Part shown: piece after piece, positions 34,811-43,534 of the stretch
Position numbering within the stretch: the first letter of the stretch is position 1
Layout: every line of letters begins with the position of its first letter
Source of the DNA: [Eubacterium] siraeum
GTDB lineage: Bacteria > Bacillota > Clostridia > Oscillospirales > Ruminococcaceae
Direction of reading: 5' to 3'
DNA length: 64,000 bases
Assembly: GCA_025150425.1 (NCBI GenBank)
Contig: CP102281.1
Span: 1,798,001 to 1,862,000 of the forward strand
Translations under genes and position numbers: made by a program
The notes under the pieces: generated by a model
What the model was told of the DNA's origin: nothing
The model's database searches: none
What the model saw: only the letters and a program-made list of their open reading frames with translations

Positions 34811-36412
34811 TTATATCCTGTCATATATTTCATTTGCTTTTAAAGAAGTAAATGACAAAGGGAAGTATACACCTGAAGTCCGGCTCTCCTTCATTGTTAT
34901 CAATACACGGTTACAGCAGTTGTAATAAGCACTGTCGCTATCTTTCAGACGCTCTACATAAGGAGCGGCTCCTTCCGACAGCATAGCAAGGCTTCCTGTA
35001 TCTGTTTCAGCAATTTCACCGCTGAGATAGCTTTCGACATTGTACTGAGCTATTCTTGCGTCAGGGTCGCAAAAACACAGCGCACTGAACATTACGGTAA
35101 AGGATATGAAAAGCGTTGCCACTGTTTTCATACCGGGGAATATCTCGTGCAATATCAGCACAAGGAAAACTATGCCGAGAAGTATCATAAACCACGATGT
35201 ATAGAATCTAAGCCCGGTAAGCCCATATTCACCGATATACATTATCATCTTTGACATTGCACTGCAGATAAGCAGTATAGTGATCAGGCTGAAAACCGCC
35301 GAATATATTCTTACAGCAACGGGCTTTCTGCCGTTTTCGTTTCTCTTTGCAAGAACACCCGCAAGAAATATCACCATAAGGTCAAGCACTGCCACTCCGC
35401 ACAGCTCGAAAAAGCCTTGTCTTGCATATCCGCTGTAGCTGTAGCCGTCGGGAAGGACTCCGCCGAATGCACTCAGATAATACGGCAGCTGGCAGGCGAA
35501 GAACAGAAGATAGATAAGTATAAGCGGTGTCAGCGCAGAACATATTGCGACAGCAGGCACCTTTGCCGCTCTCCCTGTATCGCCTGTCATTTTACGCTTT
35601 CTGCCTTTAGCACCGCTCATTGCTCCGAACAGCAGGAACGACAGCGGTATGCTTACCGCAAGAATTATTACGTTGCTGAAAAAGTTGTCGAAAAATCCGC
35701 CGGTTATACCTGATAACAATCTTCCGAAATTATCATCGGCGCTCGAAAGTGCCGTACACGCTATAATCACGGCAGGAATCGAGCAAATCACTCCGAGCAG
35801 AATATATAACGCTGTTTTGCTTTTTTCTCCTTTTTCCTTATTTGCAAAAGGAACAGCCACACACTTTGGTGCGACGGAAAAGTTTGCAAACGGCAATGCG
35901 AATACAGCCTCGCATATTTCCCTTAAGAATCCGTCTGAAAACAGCGGTTTTGATGTTATAAAGCTGTAAGCAAAGTAACAGAGCAGTATTGCGGCATATA
36001 CCCACGACAAAAATCGTACAAGCCCTGTCGATGAAAACACAGGAACAGCACAGAACAGTATCACACAGCCGAAAATCGCCCATTGTGAAGCGGTCGGCTT
36101 TTTGCCGATATATATCACTGCCATAACCGCAAGGGTCGCCACTATAACGTGATACCAGCCCGACGCTATAACCTCTGCAAACGGGAATATTTCTCCCTCG
36201 GTAAAGAACAGCTTCAGTGTTATAAAGCCGATTATAACGGTCATCACAGCGAATATGAAGTCACGGATGCCGTATACTTTCTTCGCTTCGGGCGGACCTT
36301 GCAGCTGCCTTTGAGACTGTACAAACTGCCCGTCTGCTCTGCCGTATACATTCACCGGCGGAACGTTACCGCACTGGTCAGGGTTTTCCGCATAATTATA
36401 GTATTCATTCAT
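34811..36412 (-). CDS. DUF4173/DUF4153-type membrane protein
   Basis: About 533 residues. A short soluble N-terminus (first 45 residues) precedes about twelve hydrophobic helices. ALPFANFSVAP, the ADDNFGRLL loop and the later TGLRFYTSWFMILLG helix are features of the DUF4173 family, of unknown function. A soluble extracytoplasmic tail of roughly 90 residues ends the protein. The chosen ATG (MNEYYNY) overlaps the stop of the XRE gene by eight bases; a longer frame exists but would run through that gene. Confidence 0.7.
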   Translation of the reverse strand: MNEYYNYAENPDQCGNVPPVNVYGRADGQFVQSQRQLQGPPEAKKVYGIRDFIFAVMTVIIGFITLKLFFTEGEIFPFAEVIASGWYHVIVATLAVMAVIYIGKKPTASQWAIFGCVILFCAVPVFSSTGLVRFLSWVYAAILLCYFAYSFITSKPLFSDGFLREICEAVFALPFANFSVAPKCVAVPFANKEKGEKSKTALYILLGVICSIPAVIIACTALSSADDNFGRLLSGITGGFFDNFFSNVIILAVSIPLSFLLFGAMSGAKGRKRKMTGDTGRAAKVPAVAICSALTPLILIYLLFFACQLPYYLSAFGGVLPDGYSYSGYARQGFFELCGVAVLDLMVIFLAGVLAKRNENGRKPVAVRIYSAVFSLITILLICSAMSKMIMYIGEYGLTGLRFYTSWFMILLGIVFLVLILHEIFPGMKTVATLFISFTVMFSALCFCDPDARIAQYNVESYLSGEIAETDTGSLAMLSEGAAPYVERLKDSDSAYYNCCNRVLITMKESRTSGVYFPLSFTSLKANEIYDRI

Positions 36413-36623
36413 CTTTTCCACCGCCTTTATAGTACAGAATATCTCCGGGCTGACACTGCAGCACCTCGCATATCTTTTCAAGCGTTGAAAATCTTATTGC
36501 CTTTGCCTTGCCCGTTTTCAGCACCGACAGATTCGCAGGTGTTATGCCTATTGCGGCGGCAAGCTCGTTGGATGAGATTTTCCGCTTTGCCATCATTACA
36601 TCAAGATTTATTTCAATTGCCAT
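36405..36623 (-). CDS. XRE-family regulator, YozG-like
   Basis: 72 residues, essentially one helix-turn-helix domain: ISSNELAAAIGITPANLSVLKTGKAKAIRFSTLEKICEVLQCQPGDIL. This small Cro/CI type is commonly paired with a DUF2975 membrane protein, as seen here 17 bp upstream and as in the Bacillus yoaS-yozG pair. It probably regulates its own operon. A palindrome between the promoter boxes upstream is a candidate operator. Confidence 0.85.
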   Translation of the reverse strand: MAIEINLDVMMAKRKISSNELAAAIGITPANLSVLKTGKAKAIRFSTLEKICEVLQCQPGDILYYKGGGKDE

Positions 36624-36639
36624 ATCAGTACCTCACAGC

Positions 36640-37092
36640 TCATATAGTAAAGTCGTTCTCTTCCTTTAATATGATTGCCTGTTCAAAGACGTTCTTTATA
36701 ACACGCAATATCAGTCCGAAAAATGCCGCCGCTATAACCACAAGCCACGCAAACGGTCTTATAAAGCTGAAATAGATAAAGATAACGCTTACAGCAAAAC
36801 AGCAATACGATATAAGCCGTAATATTTTCACGTTGGCGGGTATGAACACCTTGTCGTGCCTGATATTTGACAGCAGACGGTCAAGCGCCGTAACTAGCAC
36901 AAGTGCTACCGCCGCCGCAAGATAAAGAGTGATTATCATAGGCATATACACCGACCTTCCTGTCAGTGCGATGATACCGTTATCATAGACACGGACAATT
37001 AAAGGTGCAAATATACAGCATACGATTATAAGCACGAATACCGCCTTTACAAGTATTGAGGTTGTCATTACAGAATAATTTTGTTTTTTCAT
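36640..37092 (-). CDS. DUF2975 membrane protein
   Basis: 150 residues with four predicted helices (about 12-32, 50-70, 95-112 and 118-138). This is the layout of DUF2975 proteins, whose function is unknown and which are usually encoded next to a YozG-type regulator. First gene of the DUF2975-XRE-DUF4173 operon. The start is ATG with AAAGGGCGG upstream. Confidence 0.75.
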   Translation of the reverse strand: MKKQNYSVMTTSILVKAVFVLIIVCCIFAPLIVRVYDNGIIALTGRSVYMPMIITLYLAAAVALVLVTALDRLLSNIRHDKVFIPANVKILRLISYCCFAVSVIFIYFSFIRPFAWLVVIAAAFFGLILRVIKNVFEQAIILKEENDFTI

Positions 37093-37136
37093 AATACCGC
37101 CCTTTCCTGACGCATTTATCGTTTTTTGTTATCTGT

Positions 37137-37165
37137 ATTTTATCACACGGATTTCCGTTTGTCAA
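37137..37165 (-). promoter_or_regulatory. Promoter with internal palindrome for the DUF2975-XRE operon
   Basis: Minus-strand TTGACA and TAAAAT are 17 bases apart. Inside the spacer, at 37147-37158, lies the perfect inverted repeat ACGGA-TT-TCCGT. This position is ideal for a repressor, plausibly the XRE protein of this operon. Confidence 0.65.
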
Positions 37166-37203
37166 TAGATTTTTATCGTTTTTCGATAATTTTTTATTGT
37201 GAA

Positions 37204-37232
37204 ATAAAAAGAGCAGGTGGATTTACCTGCCC
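37204..37232 (-). terminator. Terminator of the LytTR/GHKL kinase operon
   Basis: Minus-strand GGGCAGGT and ACCTGCTC pair (one wobble) and are followed by TTTTTATTT. It lies 14 bases after the stop of the last kinase gene. Confidence 0.75.
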
Positions 37233-37245
37233 TTTTTGCTGTCAA

Positions 37246-38589
37246 TTATATCTTTTCCTCGCTGTACGCTTTTTTACCGAGTATAAGTGTACAGGTATAC
37301 TCTCCGTTCTTTTCCGACTTCTCAAACCTTCCCGAATAGATCTGCGCTATATCACCGAGTATCTGCTGTCCGTAGCCGTGAAGCGAGGAATCGTCCTCTC
37401 TTGAAATCTCAACACCAGATACATAATTCCTGACGGTTATATACACGCTTACCGAATCGCTCACCGCATCGACATTGATGATTTTCTTGTCGCTGTCTTT
37501 TTCCGTGAAGCCACGCTCCGCTCGGATAGCGTTGTCGATCATATTTGCAAACGCACTGCAAAGATGATGCTGTGTTATTCCTGCGGAATCGGGAATGTCT
37601 ATCTTTGTTACAAGCCGTATGCCGTACTTTTCAGCCTCTTTGTTCTTCTCGGATATTACCGCATTTACTACCGGTATTGAGCAATACTGATATTCCTGCG
37701 TATTTCTCACAGTATTTTCAAGCTCGCCTATCAGCTCCTCCACTTGCTCTATATATCTGCTGTGCACCATACTTTTTATGCTCGCAAGCTGATTATTTAT
37801 ATCGTGACGTATCTTCGCCACCTCATAACGCTTTTCCTCTATCTGCTTAAAGTGCTGTTCTTCAAGCTGACGGGCATATTTCAGCGAGTTTACCTCAAGC
37901 TCAAGTGCGTTCTTCTTTTCAATATCCGAAATAAAGAACATATATATAAGGTCGGCAATCGCAAAAATCACAAGACCTATTGTTGTGACAAGCAATATAT
38001 CGACTTTAAGTATATTCATATACACCTGCGAAAAGCTTGATACGATTGCTGTGATAACAAGCACCTGCGCTACAGGAAAAGCTATAAGGCTCATACGGAG
38101 CTTTGATTGTTTCTTTCCAGCTATCTTGTTCCATACAGCAGCAAGCAGGTATTTAAGCGGTAACGAAAGCGTCGTAAAAAGCACGGAGCCAACTACTCTT
38201 TCGCTTGTATATACATCTGTAGTAATACCGTTATTTGTAATAAAAATCCCGAAAAAGCTCAGGAATATTATAAATTCCAGCAGCATATTGATAACCATAT
38301 CAAAGCCGTTGAAAATAATCGCTTTAACTATACCGCTTTTTGACATCAGCCACATCATGACTATCTGCAGTGCAAGCAGGACAAATGTCTTTGCAGGGAT
38401 ATATAAGCCGAAAAATATCTGTGGAACGAGATGAGCGAAGGAAAGCCCTGTAAAAGCAATATAATATACTTTCTGCGACACTTTCAGTTCAAAGCATCGT
38501 GAAAACGCCCATGCGGTAAAAATCATCTGCGGTACCGAAGAAAAAAGATACAGCCACGCATATACATTATCAATATTAACAATTTTCAT
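37246..38589 (-). CDS. GHKL sensor histidine kinase (AgrC/VirS type), copy 1
   Basis: 447 residues. Six or seven membrane helices (about 1-210) form the sensor. A short coiled region LEVNSLKYARQLEEQHFKQIEEKRYEVAK leads into the H-box KIRHDINNQL, then the HATPase with NMIDNAIRAE and HGYGQQILGDI. The C-terminal half is almost identical, also in DNA, to the two paralogues upstream, while the membrane half differs strongly. It is last in the operon, after the regulator and the other two kinases. It presumably phosphorylates the LytTR regulator in response to its own signal. Confidence 0.9.
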   Translation of the reverse strand: MKIVNIDNVYAWLYLFSSVPQMIFTAWAFSRCFELKVSQKVYYIAFTGLSFAHLVPQIFFGLYIPAKTFVLLALQIVMMWLMSKSGIVKAIIFNGFDMVINMLLEFIIFLSFFGIFITNNGITTDVYTSERVVGSVLFTTLSLPLKYLLAAVWNKIAGKKQSKLRMSLIAFPVAQVLVITAIVSSFSQVYMNILKVDILLVTTIGLVIFAIADLIYMFFISDIEKKNALELEVNSLKYARQLEEQHFKQIEEKRYEVAKIRHDINNQLASIKSMVHSRYIEQVEELIGELENTVRNTQEYQYCSIPVVNAVISEKNKEAEKYGIRLVTKIDIPDSAGITQHHLCSAFANMIDNAIRAERGFTEKDSDKKIINVDAVSDSVSVYITVRNYVSGVEISREDDSSLHGYGQQILGDIAQIYSGRFEKSEKNGEYTCTLILGKKAYSEEKI

Positions 38590-38606
38590 ATTACTTTTTG
38601 CAACCT

Positions 38607-39962
38607 TTATATTTTTTCTGTCTGACGTTCCTTCATCTGCATAACGAGCGTACAGGTATATTCGCCGTTCTTTTCCGTTGCATCAAACGTACCCGAATAT
38701 ATTTCGGCAATATCGCCCAGTATTTTTTGTCCGTAGCCGTGAAGCGAGGAATCGTCCTCTCTTGAAATCTCAACACCCGATACATAATTCCTGACGGTTA
38801 TATACACGCTTACCGAATCGCTCACCGCATCGACATTGATGATTTTCCTGTCGCTGTCTTTTTCCGTGAAGCCACGCTCCGCACGGATAGCGTTGTCAAT
38901 CATATTTGCAAACGCACTGCAAAGATGATGCTGTGTTATTTCGCAGGAATCTGGAATATCTATCTTTGTTACAAGCCGTATGCCGTACTTTTCAGCCTCT
39001 TTGTTCTTCTCGGATATCACCACATTTACTACCGGTATCGAGCAATAACGGTATTCCTGCGTCCTGCTCACAGTATTTTCAAGCTCGCCTATCAGTTCCT
39101 CCGCCTGTTCTATATGTCTGCTATGCACCATACTTTTTATGCTTGCAAGCTGATTGTTTATATCGTGACGTATCTTCGCCACCTCATAACGCTTTTCCTC
39201 TATCTGCTTAAAGTGCTGTTCTTCAAGCTGACGGGCATATTTCAGCGAGTTTACCTCACGCTCAAGCACAGCCTTTTTCTCAATATCGGATATAAAATAC
39301 ATATAGACAATATCCGCAACGATAAACGTTATGAACGAAACCGTCAGAATAACATTGGACTTTTGCGCCGCTCCCTGATAATTACCGTGCGTCTGATTGA
39401 GATGATCGGCTACAACTCCTATTATCGCAAGCATCTCGGCAAACGGAAAAAGTATAAGGCTCAGATTTAGCTTTGAGGTTATTCTTTTATTTACTATCCT
39501 GTTCCAAAGCAATGCATAAAGATATTTGAAAGGAATACAGATAACCGCAAATACAATCGCACTTACCATTCTGCTGAACGTGTAAAATTCGCTGACATCA
39601 TAAAAATCATTCATTCCGAGCAAGTTCAACAAGCCCAGCAGCAAAAGCTCAAGTCCTACGTTTATCAGCATATCGAAGCAACAGAAAATGAACGATTTGA
39701 CAAAATTCGACTCCGACAACAGCTTGAGTACAAGAAACACAACGAAAAACAATACTATTGACTTTATAGGTGCGTAAAAATTGAAAAATACAGACGGCAC
39801 CAGTATCACCGCAGTAGCCATAATCATTATCGCCATATAAACAGGCTTCGTCGCCTTGACCTTAAAACACAGCGAATATGACCACCCTGTAATAATCCCG
39901 TGCGTGAAATAAGCAATCAGCGTACCCCACGCAAAAATATTTTCCGTATTTATCAAATCCAT
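38607..39962 (-). CDS. GHKL sensor histidine kinase (AgrC/VirS type), copy 2
   Basis: 451 residues with the same layout as copy 1. The transmitter (from LEREVNSLKYARQLEEQ onward) is nearly identical to copy 1, including IKSMVHSRHIEQAEELIGELENTVSRTQEY. The membrane sensor half is distinct and more similar to copy 3 (both share INDFQD/MNDFYDV near the fourth helix and SKLNLSLILFP). All catalytic boxes are intact. It begins 17 bp before copy 1 and starts 30 bp after copy 3. Confidence 0.9.
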   Translation of the reverse strand: MDLINTENIFAWGTLIAYFTHGIITGWSYSLCFKVKATKPVYMAIMIMATAVILVPSVFFNFYAPIKSIVLFFVVFLVLKLLSESNFVKSFIFCCFDMLINVGLELLLLGLLNLLGMNDFYDVSEFYTFSRMVSAIVFAVICIPFKYLYALLWNRIVNKRITSKLNLSLILFPFAEMLAIIGVVADHLNQTHGNYQGAAQKSNVILTVSFITFIVADIVYMYFISDIEKKAVLEREVNSLKYARQLEEQHFKQIEEKRYEVAKIRHDINNQLASIKSMVHSRHIEQAEELIGELENTVSRTQEYRYCSIPVVNVVISEKNKEAEKYGIRLVTKIDIPDSCEITQHHLCSAFANMIDNAIRAERGFTEKDSDRKIINVDAVSDSVSVYITVRNYVSGVEISREDDSSLHGYGQKILGDIAEIYSGTFDATEKNGEYTCTLVMQMKERQTEKI

Positions 39963-39992
39963 TTTTATCCCCCAAAAAGCTCTTACGGATAA

Positions 39993-41354
39993 TCAGGCAA
40001 AATCCTCTGTCTGACGTTCCTTCATCTGCATAACAAGCGTACAGGTATATTCGCCGTTCTTTTCCGACTTTTCAAACCTTCCCGAATAAATCTGCGCTAT
40101 ATCACCGAGTATCTGCTGTCCGTAGCCGTGAAGCGAGGAATCGTCCTCTCTTGAAATCTCAACACCCGATACATAATTTCTGACGGTTATATACACGCTT
40201 ACCGAATCGCTCACCGCATCGACATTGATGATTTTCTTGTCGCTGTCTTTTTCCGTGAAGCCACGCTCCGCACGGATAGCGTTGTCGATCATATTTGCAA
40301 ACGCACTGCAAAGATGATTCTGAGAAATATTTCTTGTATCGTAAAGATCAATTTTCGTTTCGAGCCTTATACCGTACTTTTGCGCTTCACAGGCTTTTTC
40401 TTCAAGCACGGCATTTACCACCGGTATAGAGCATAGCTGTGCTTCTTTTGTTCTTGCAACGCTTGTTTCAAGTGTGCCCAGCATTTCGTCCGCCTGCTCT
40501 ATATGTCCGTCCCTCATCATACTTCTTATCGCAATAAGCTGATTGTTTATATCGTGACGTATCTTCGCCACCTCGTAACGCTTTTCTTCTATCTGCTTAA
40601 AGTGCTGTTCTTCAAGCTGACGGGCATATTTCAGCGAGCTTACCTCACGTTCAAGCGCTGCCTTTTTCTCAAGATCTGCCATAAAATAAAGATACACTAT
40701 ATCTGCGACAAGAAACGTAAGGAACGAAATCGTCAGCACCAGTGTCGAATTTGCCTGAACCATAGGGTGCTGCTTTGCATCGGCATTGCCTGCGTGATCG
40801 GCGACCATACCGACCATTGCAAAGGTCTGTGCCGCAGGAAATAATATCAGACTTAAATTGAGCCTTGAGGACGTACTTTTATTTACTATACTGTTCCACA
40901 GCAGTGCTATGAGATATTTGAACGGTATACAAATCACTGTAAACATAAGCGACGATATCATACGGTTGAATGTATAGACATCGTTTACATCCTGAAAATC
41001 GTTGATACCGATTAATGTAACCGTCATCATCAGCAGCATTTCAAGCGTAATATTTACAAGCATATCAAGGCAGAGAAAGATAAACGGCTTAACAAAATCG
41101 GATTCAGACGACAGCTTGAACACAACAAACACAAGAATAAACAAAATCGCCGCCTTTATCGGAAAATAAATCTGAAAAAAGGTCGGCGGTACGATTGCAA
41201 TGCAGGAAACAAGGATAATCAATGCCGTAAACAAAACCTTAGAAATCCTGATTTTGAAGCACTGCGAAAATGTCCATCCCGTAATAATGACCTGCGATAT
41301 TGAAGATACAAGTATCACCCATGCATATATATTGTCAACATTGATTATTTTCAT
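39993..41354 (-). CDS. GHKL sensor histidine kinase (AgrC/VirS type), copy 3
   Basis: 453 residues. It is the first kinase after the response regulator (16 bp gap). Catalytic boxes are intact (KIRHDINNQLIAIRSMMRDG, NMIDNAIRAE, HGYGQQILGDI). The segment between the H-box and the N-box (VARTKEAQLCSIPVVNAVLEEKACEAQ) differs from copies 1 and 2. The following 100 residues are again nearly identical, a mosaic that suggests gene conversion. Copy 3 may be the ancestral member. Confidence 0.9.
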   Translation of the reverse strand: MKIINVDNIYAWVILVSSISQVIITGWTFSQCFKIRISKVLFTALIILVSCIAIVPPTFFQIYFPIKAAILFILVFVVFKLSSESDFVKPFIFLCLDMLVNITLEMLLMMTVTLIGINDFQDVNDVYTFNRMISSLMFTVICIPFKYLIALLWNSIVNKSTSSRLNLSLILFPAAQTFAMVGMVADHAGNADAKQHPMVQANSTLVLTISFLTFLVADIVYLYFMADLEKKAALEREVSSLKYARQLEEQHFKQIEEKRYEVAKIRHDINNQLIAIRSMMRDGHIEQADEMLGTLETSVARTKEAQLCSIPVVNAVLEEKACEAQKYGIRLETKIDLYDTRNISQNHLCSAFANMIDNAIRAERGFTEKDSDKKIINVDAVSDSVSVYITVRNYVSGVEISREDDSSLHGYGQQILGDIAQIYSGRFEKSEKNGEYTCTLVMQMKERQTEDFA

Positions 41355-41370
41355 GTTTTTCCCGTCCGTT

Positions 41371-42075
41371 TTATTTCTGAAGATGGTTTCTGTATGCTTC
41401 TATGAATTCGGTCTTTTTGGAGCGTGACACGGAAATGTCCGGCTTTCCTTCTATAAGAATATAATCGCCCGTGAAGCCTTTGATTTTATTGAGATTAACA
41501 AAATAGCTCTTGTGACATCTGACAAAAAATGACGGAAGCTGCTCGATAAGGTCATCCAGCTTTCCCTGTGTCGTATACTCTTTTGTGCGGGTAATGTAAT
41601 TGAGATTGTGACCGGCAGATTCAATGTACAAAATATCATCCGCTTTCAATGTCACATATTCATACTTGCCGGTTCTGACGGTTACTTCCGCTTTTTTGTT
41701 TCTTATAAGCATCTCTGCTTTAGCAAAGACCCTGAGCATAGTTTCCCTGTCGATAGGCTTTTTCAGAAACCCTGCAACATTCTCTTTTTGCATAAAAATA
41801 TCTTCTATGTATTTTTCGGTATAAGCGGTAACTATCACTATCTGGGTATAACCTGATTTCTTCGTGATACAATCCAGATAATCAAGTCCGTTGCCCTCAC
41901 TGCCGAACTCTATATCAAGCATAACAATATCAGCGACATCATCAGAGCCGATGTATTCATTCGGATACTGCATAAAAGTGAAATCATTTTCACAAAATAC
42001 ATCTTTGAAATTATCTTTGAAACTGTTCAGGTATTCTTCGTTATCATCTATATAGCAAATTCTCATATTATACAC
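41371..42075 (-). CDS. LytTR-family response regulator (AgrA/VirR type)
   Basis: 234 residues. The receiver domain (1-120) has the acidic pair in RICYIDDNEEYL, the phosphoacceptor in IVMLDIEFGSEGNGLDYL, and the conserved lysine in GFLKKPID. The LytTR DNA-binding domain (about 135-234) includes ILYIESAGHNLNYITRTKEYTTQGKL and FVRCHKSYFVNLNKI. First gene of an operon with three sensor kinases. No agrB or agrD gene or peptide precursor is seen nearby. The ATG has GAGGTG upstream. Confidence 0.93.
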   Translation of the reverse strand: MYNMRICYIDDNEEYLNSFKDNFKDVFCENDFTFMQYPNEYIGSDDVADIVMLDIEFGSEGNGLDYLDCITKKSGYTQIVIVTAYTEKYIEDIFMQKENVAGFLKKPIDRETMLRVFAKAEMLIRNKKAEVTVRTGKYEYVTLKADDILYIESAGHNLNYITRTKEYTTQGKLDDLIEQLPSFFVRCHKSYFVNLNKIKGFTGDYILIEGKPDISVSRSKKTEFIEAYRNHLQK

Positions 42076-42085
42076 CTCATTTTGT

Positions 42086-42114
42086 ATTATATCATTTTAA
42101 TCTGTATGATGCAA
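42086..42114 (-). promoter_or_regulatory. Promoter of the LytTR/GHKL operon
   Basis: Minus-strand TTGCAT and a perfect TATAAT are separated by 17 bases. The -10 is only 11 bases from the start codon, so the leader is very short. Confidence 0.65.
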
Positions 42115-42407
42115 GTAAAAAAATGTTAATATCTCACCAAATAGCTACATTCAAAAAGTAAAAATCGAAAGATAGGTGAATAGTAAGTGCCTTACCGCTA
42201 TAATATGATTAAGTCAGCTTAAACTAACACTATTCGGAAAATAAAATAAAAATCTGTTGCTGTATTCATATATGTTTCCATATCAAAATAGCCCTATGTA
42301 TATTTATTGCATATTTTGAGAATATTATCAGACGGTTGTATCAAATATACTTGTATGTATACCGGTCGTTATGTTGAATGATAATTATATGCGTTGGAGT
42401 ATGGCGA

Positions 42408-42438
42408 ATAAAAAACAAGCCGTATTTCTACGACTTGT
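42408..42438 (-). terminator. Terminator of the first AraC-type gene
   Basis: Minus-strand ACAAGTCGTA-GAAA-TACGGCTTGT has a 10-bp stem with one wobble and a GAAA loop, followed by TTTTTTA. It is 80 bases after the stop codon. Confidence 0.75.
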
Positions 42439-42517
42439 AAAATCTACGCAGTCAGAAAGATAAGGCGATGGCACTGAGGCTGAATCGTTAAAATGAAAAT
42501 CAGAGCGTACCTGATTT

Positions 42518-43423
42518 TTACTCTGCACTGCGGCCATGATTTCTGTAATATATCGGTGTAACGCCGTACAGCTTTTTGAATCTGCGGCAGAAATAGCCGA
42601 TGTTCTCAAATCCTGTTTCATGCGCTATGGTGCAAACGCTGTTTTCGGTATCAACAAGGAGCTTTGATGCACATTTCAGTCTGTATTCTACAACGTAATT
42701 TATCGGCGATGTATGCAGGTATGTCCTGAAAATATTGAGAACACTGCTTTTGCTTATAAGAACCGTTCGGGCAATATCGTCCAGTGTTATCTGACCGCTG
42801 TAATTATCGTGAATATACTGCATCATTATCTGAAGCTTAGCCTGCGTCTGTGCGGAATGCACGGACATAGAACCGCAATCTGTTATCAGTATGCTTTCAT
42901 ATAAAAGACGCCATAGTTTCAGCAGCAGCTCTGCTGTTTTCATTTCAGACGCTGTGCCCGAACCCTGCACGGCAAATACCGACCTCATTGTTTCTATAAT
43001 GCTGCGGTGCGCTGTTTCTTCGGCGGAAAAAATCACACATTCAGTAGTTGATTCGATTATCGGTCTGATGTATCTGCTGTATATCAGACTGCCCTGCGGC
43101 GCAAGCAGAACAGGTGAAAAAACAATGTTAGGAATGATGGCGCTGTCCGTGGCTTCAAACCTGTGTATCACCTGAGAGTTTATAAAGATTCCATCGCCGG
43201 AGCTGAGAACATACCTGTTTCCGCCCACCAGAAAATCAGCCATGCCCTGCTGTACATAAACAAATTCGACCTCCGGGTGCCAGTGCCAGTCGATACAGTG
43301 AAAGTCGAAATCCCAGATGTCCTCATAATAGTAGCAGAAGGGATATTCTTCGCTGCCGTGACTTGCAGTTTCGCGTAAGGTTTCATCCGTTATTATCCTG
43401 TCCTTTTTGATTTCATCACTCAT
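42518..43423 (-). CDS. AraC-family transcriptional regulator with cupin sensor
   Basis: 301 residues. The N-terminal cupin (about 30-130) has the metal/sugar-pocket-like HWHPEVEFVYVQQGMADFLVGG. Two C-terminal helix-turn-helix motifs (about 200-295) read ITLDDIARTVLISKSSVLNIFRTYLHTSPINYVVEYR and ENSVCTIAHETGFENIGYFCRRFKKLYGVTPIYYR. It is divergent from the MFS transporter gene and probably controls it in response to a sugar. Confidence 0.9.
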   Translation of the reverse strand: MSDEIKKDRIITDETLRETASHGSEEYPFCYYYEDIWDFDFHCIDWHWHPEVEFVYVQQGMADFLVGGNRYVLSSGDGIFINSQVIHRFEATDSAIIPNIVFSPVLLAPQGSLIYSRYIRPIIESTTECVIFSAEETAHRSIIETMRSVFAVQGSGTASEMKTAELLLKLWRLLYESILITDCGSMSVHSAQTQAKLQIMMQYIHDNYSGQITLDDIARTVLISKSSVLNIFRTYLHTSPINYVVEYRLKCASKLLVDTENSVCTIAHETGFENIGYFCRRFKKLYGVTPIYYRNHGRSAE

Positions 43424-43472
43424 ATTCTCACCTGATTTACGATATTGTGTAATAAAAATGTGATTTTGTGCA

Positions 43473-43501
43473 TTGAAATGTTATGATGTTTGCTATATAA
43501 T
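43473..43501 (+). promoter_or_regulatory. Promoter of the MFS transporter gene
   Basis: TTGAAA and a perfect TATAAT are separated by 17 bases, 33 bases upstream of the start. Confidence 0.7.
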
Positions 43502-43534
43502 CTGATTATATCAATCGTCAAGGAGTTTGTCAAT

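Larger units (their letters stand above)
42076..42517. other. AT-rich intergenic region upstream of the LytTR operon
   Basis: About 440 bases without a gene. It holds the LytTR operon promoter at one side and the terminator of the AraC-type gene at the other. A 30-codon plus-strand frame overlaps that terminator and lacks a ribosome binding site, so I do not call it. Repeats resembling LytTR binding sites were looked for and none was convincing. Confidence 0.4.

Noticed and set aside
36413-36481. Extended N-terminus for the DUF4173-type protein
   Set aside because: These codons lie inside the XRE gene in another frame and have no binding site; the ATG at 36412 is better placed.
37246-42075. 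Complete agr-type quorum-sensing locus
   Set aside because: Only the kinases and regulator are present; no AgrB-like protease or AgrD-like precursor was found on either strand.
42371-42463. A 30-codon plus-strand reading frame upstream of the LytTR operon that might encode a signal peptide
   Set aside because: It runs through the terminator hairpin of the AraC-type gene, has no ribosome binding site and no signal-peptide or AgrD-like features.
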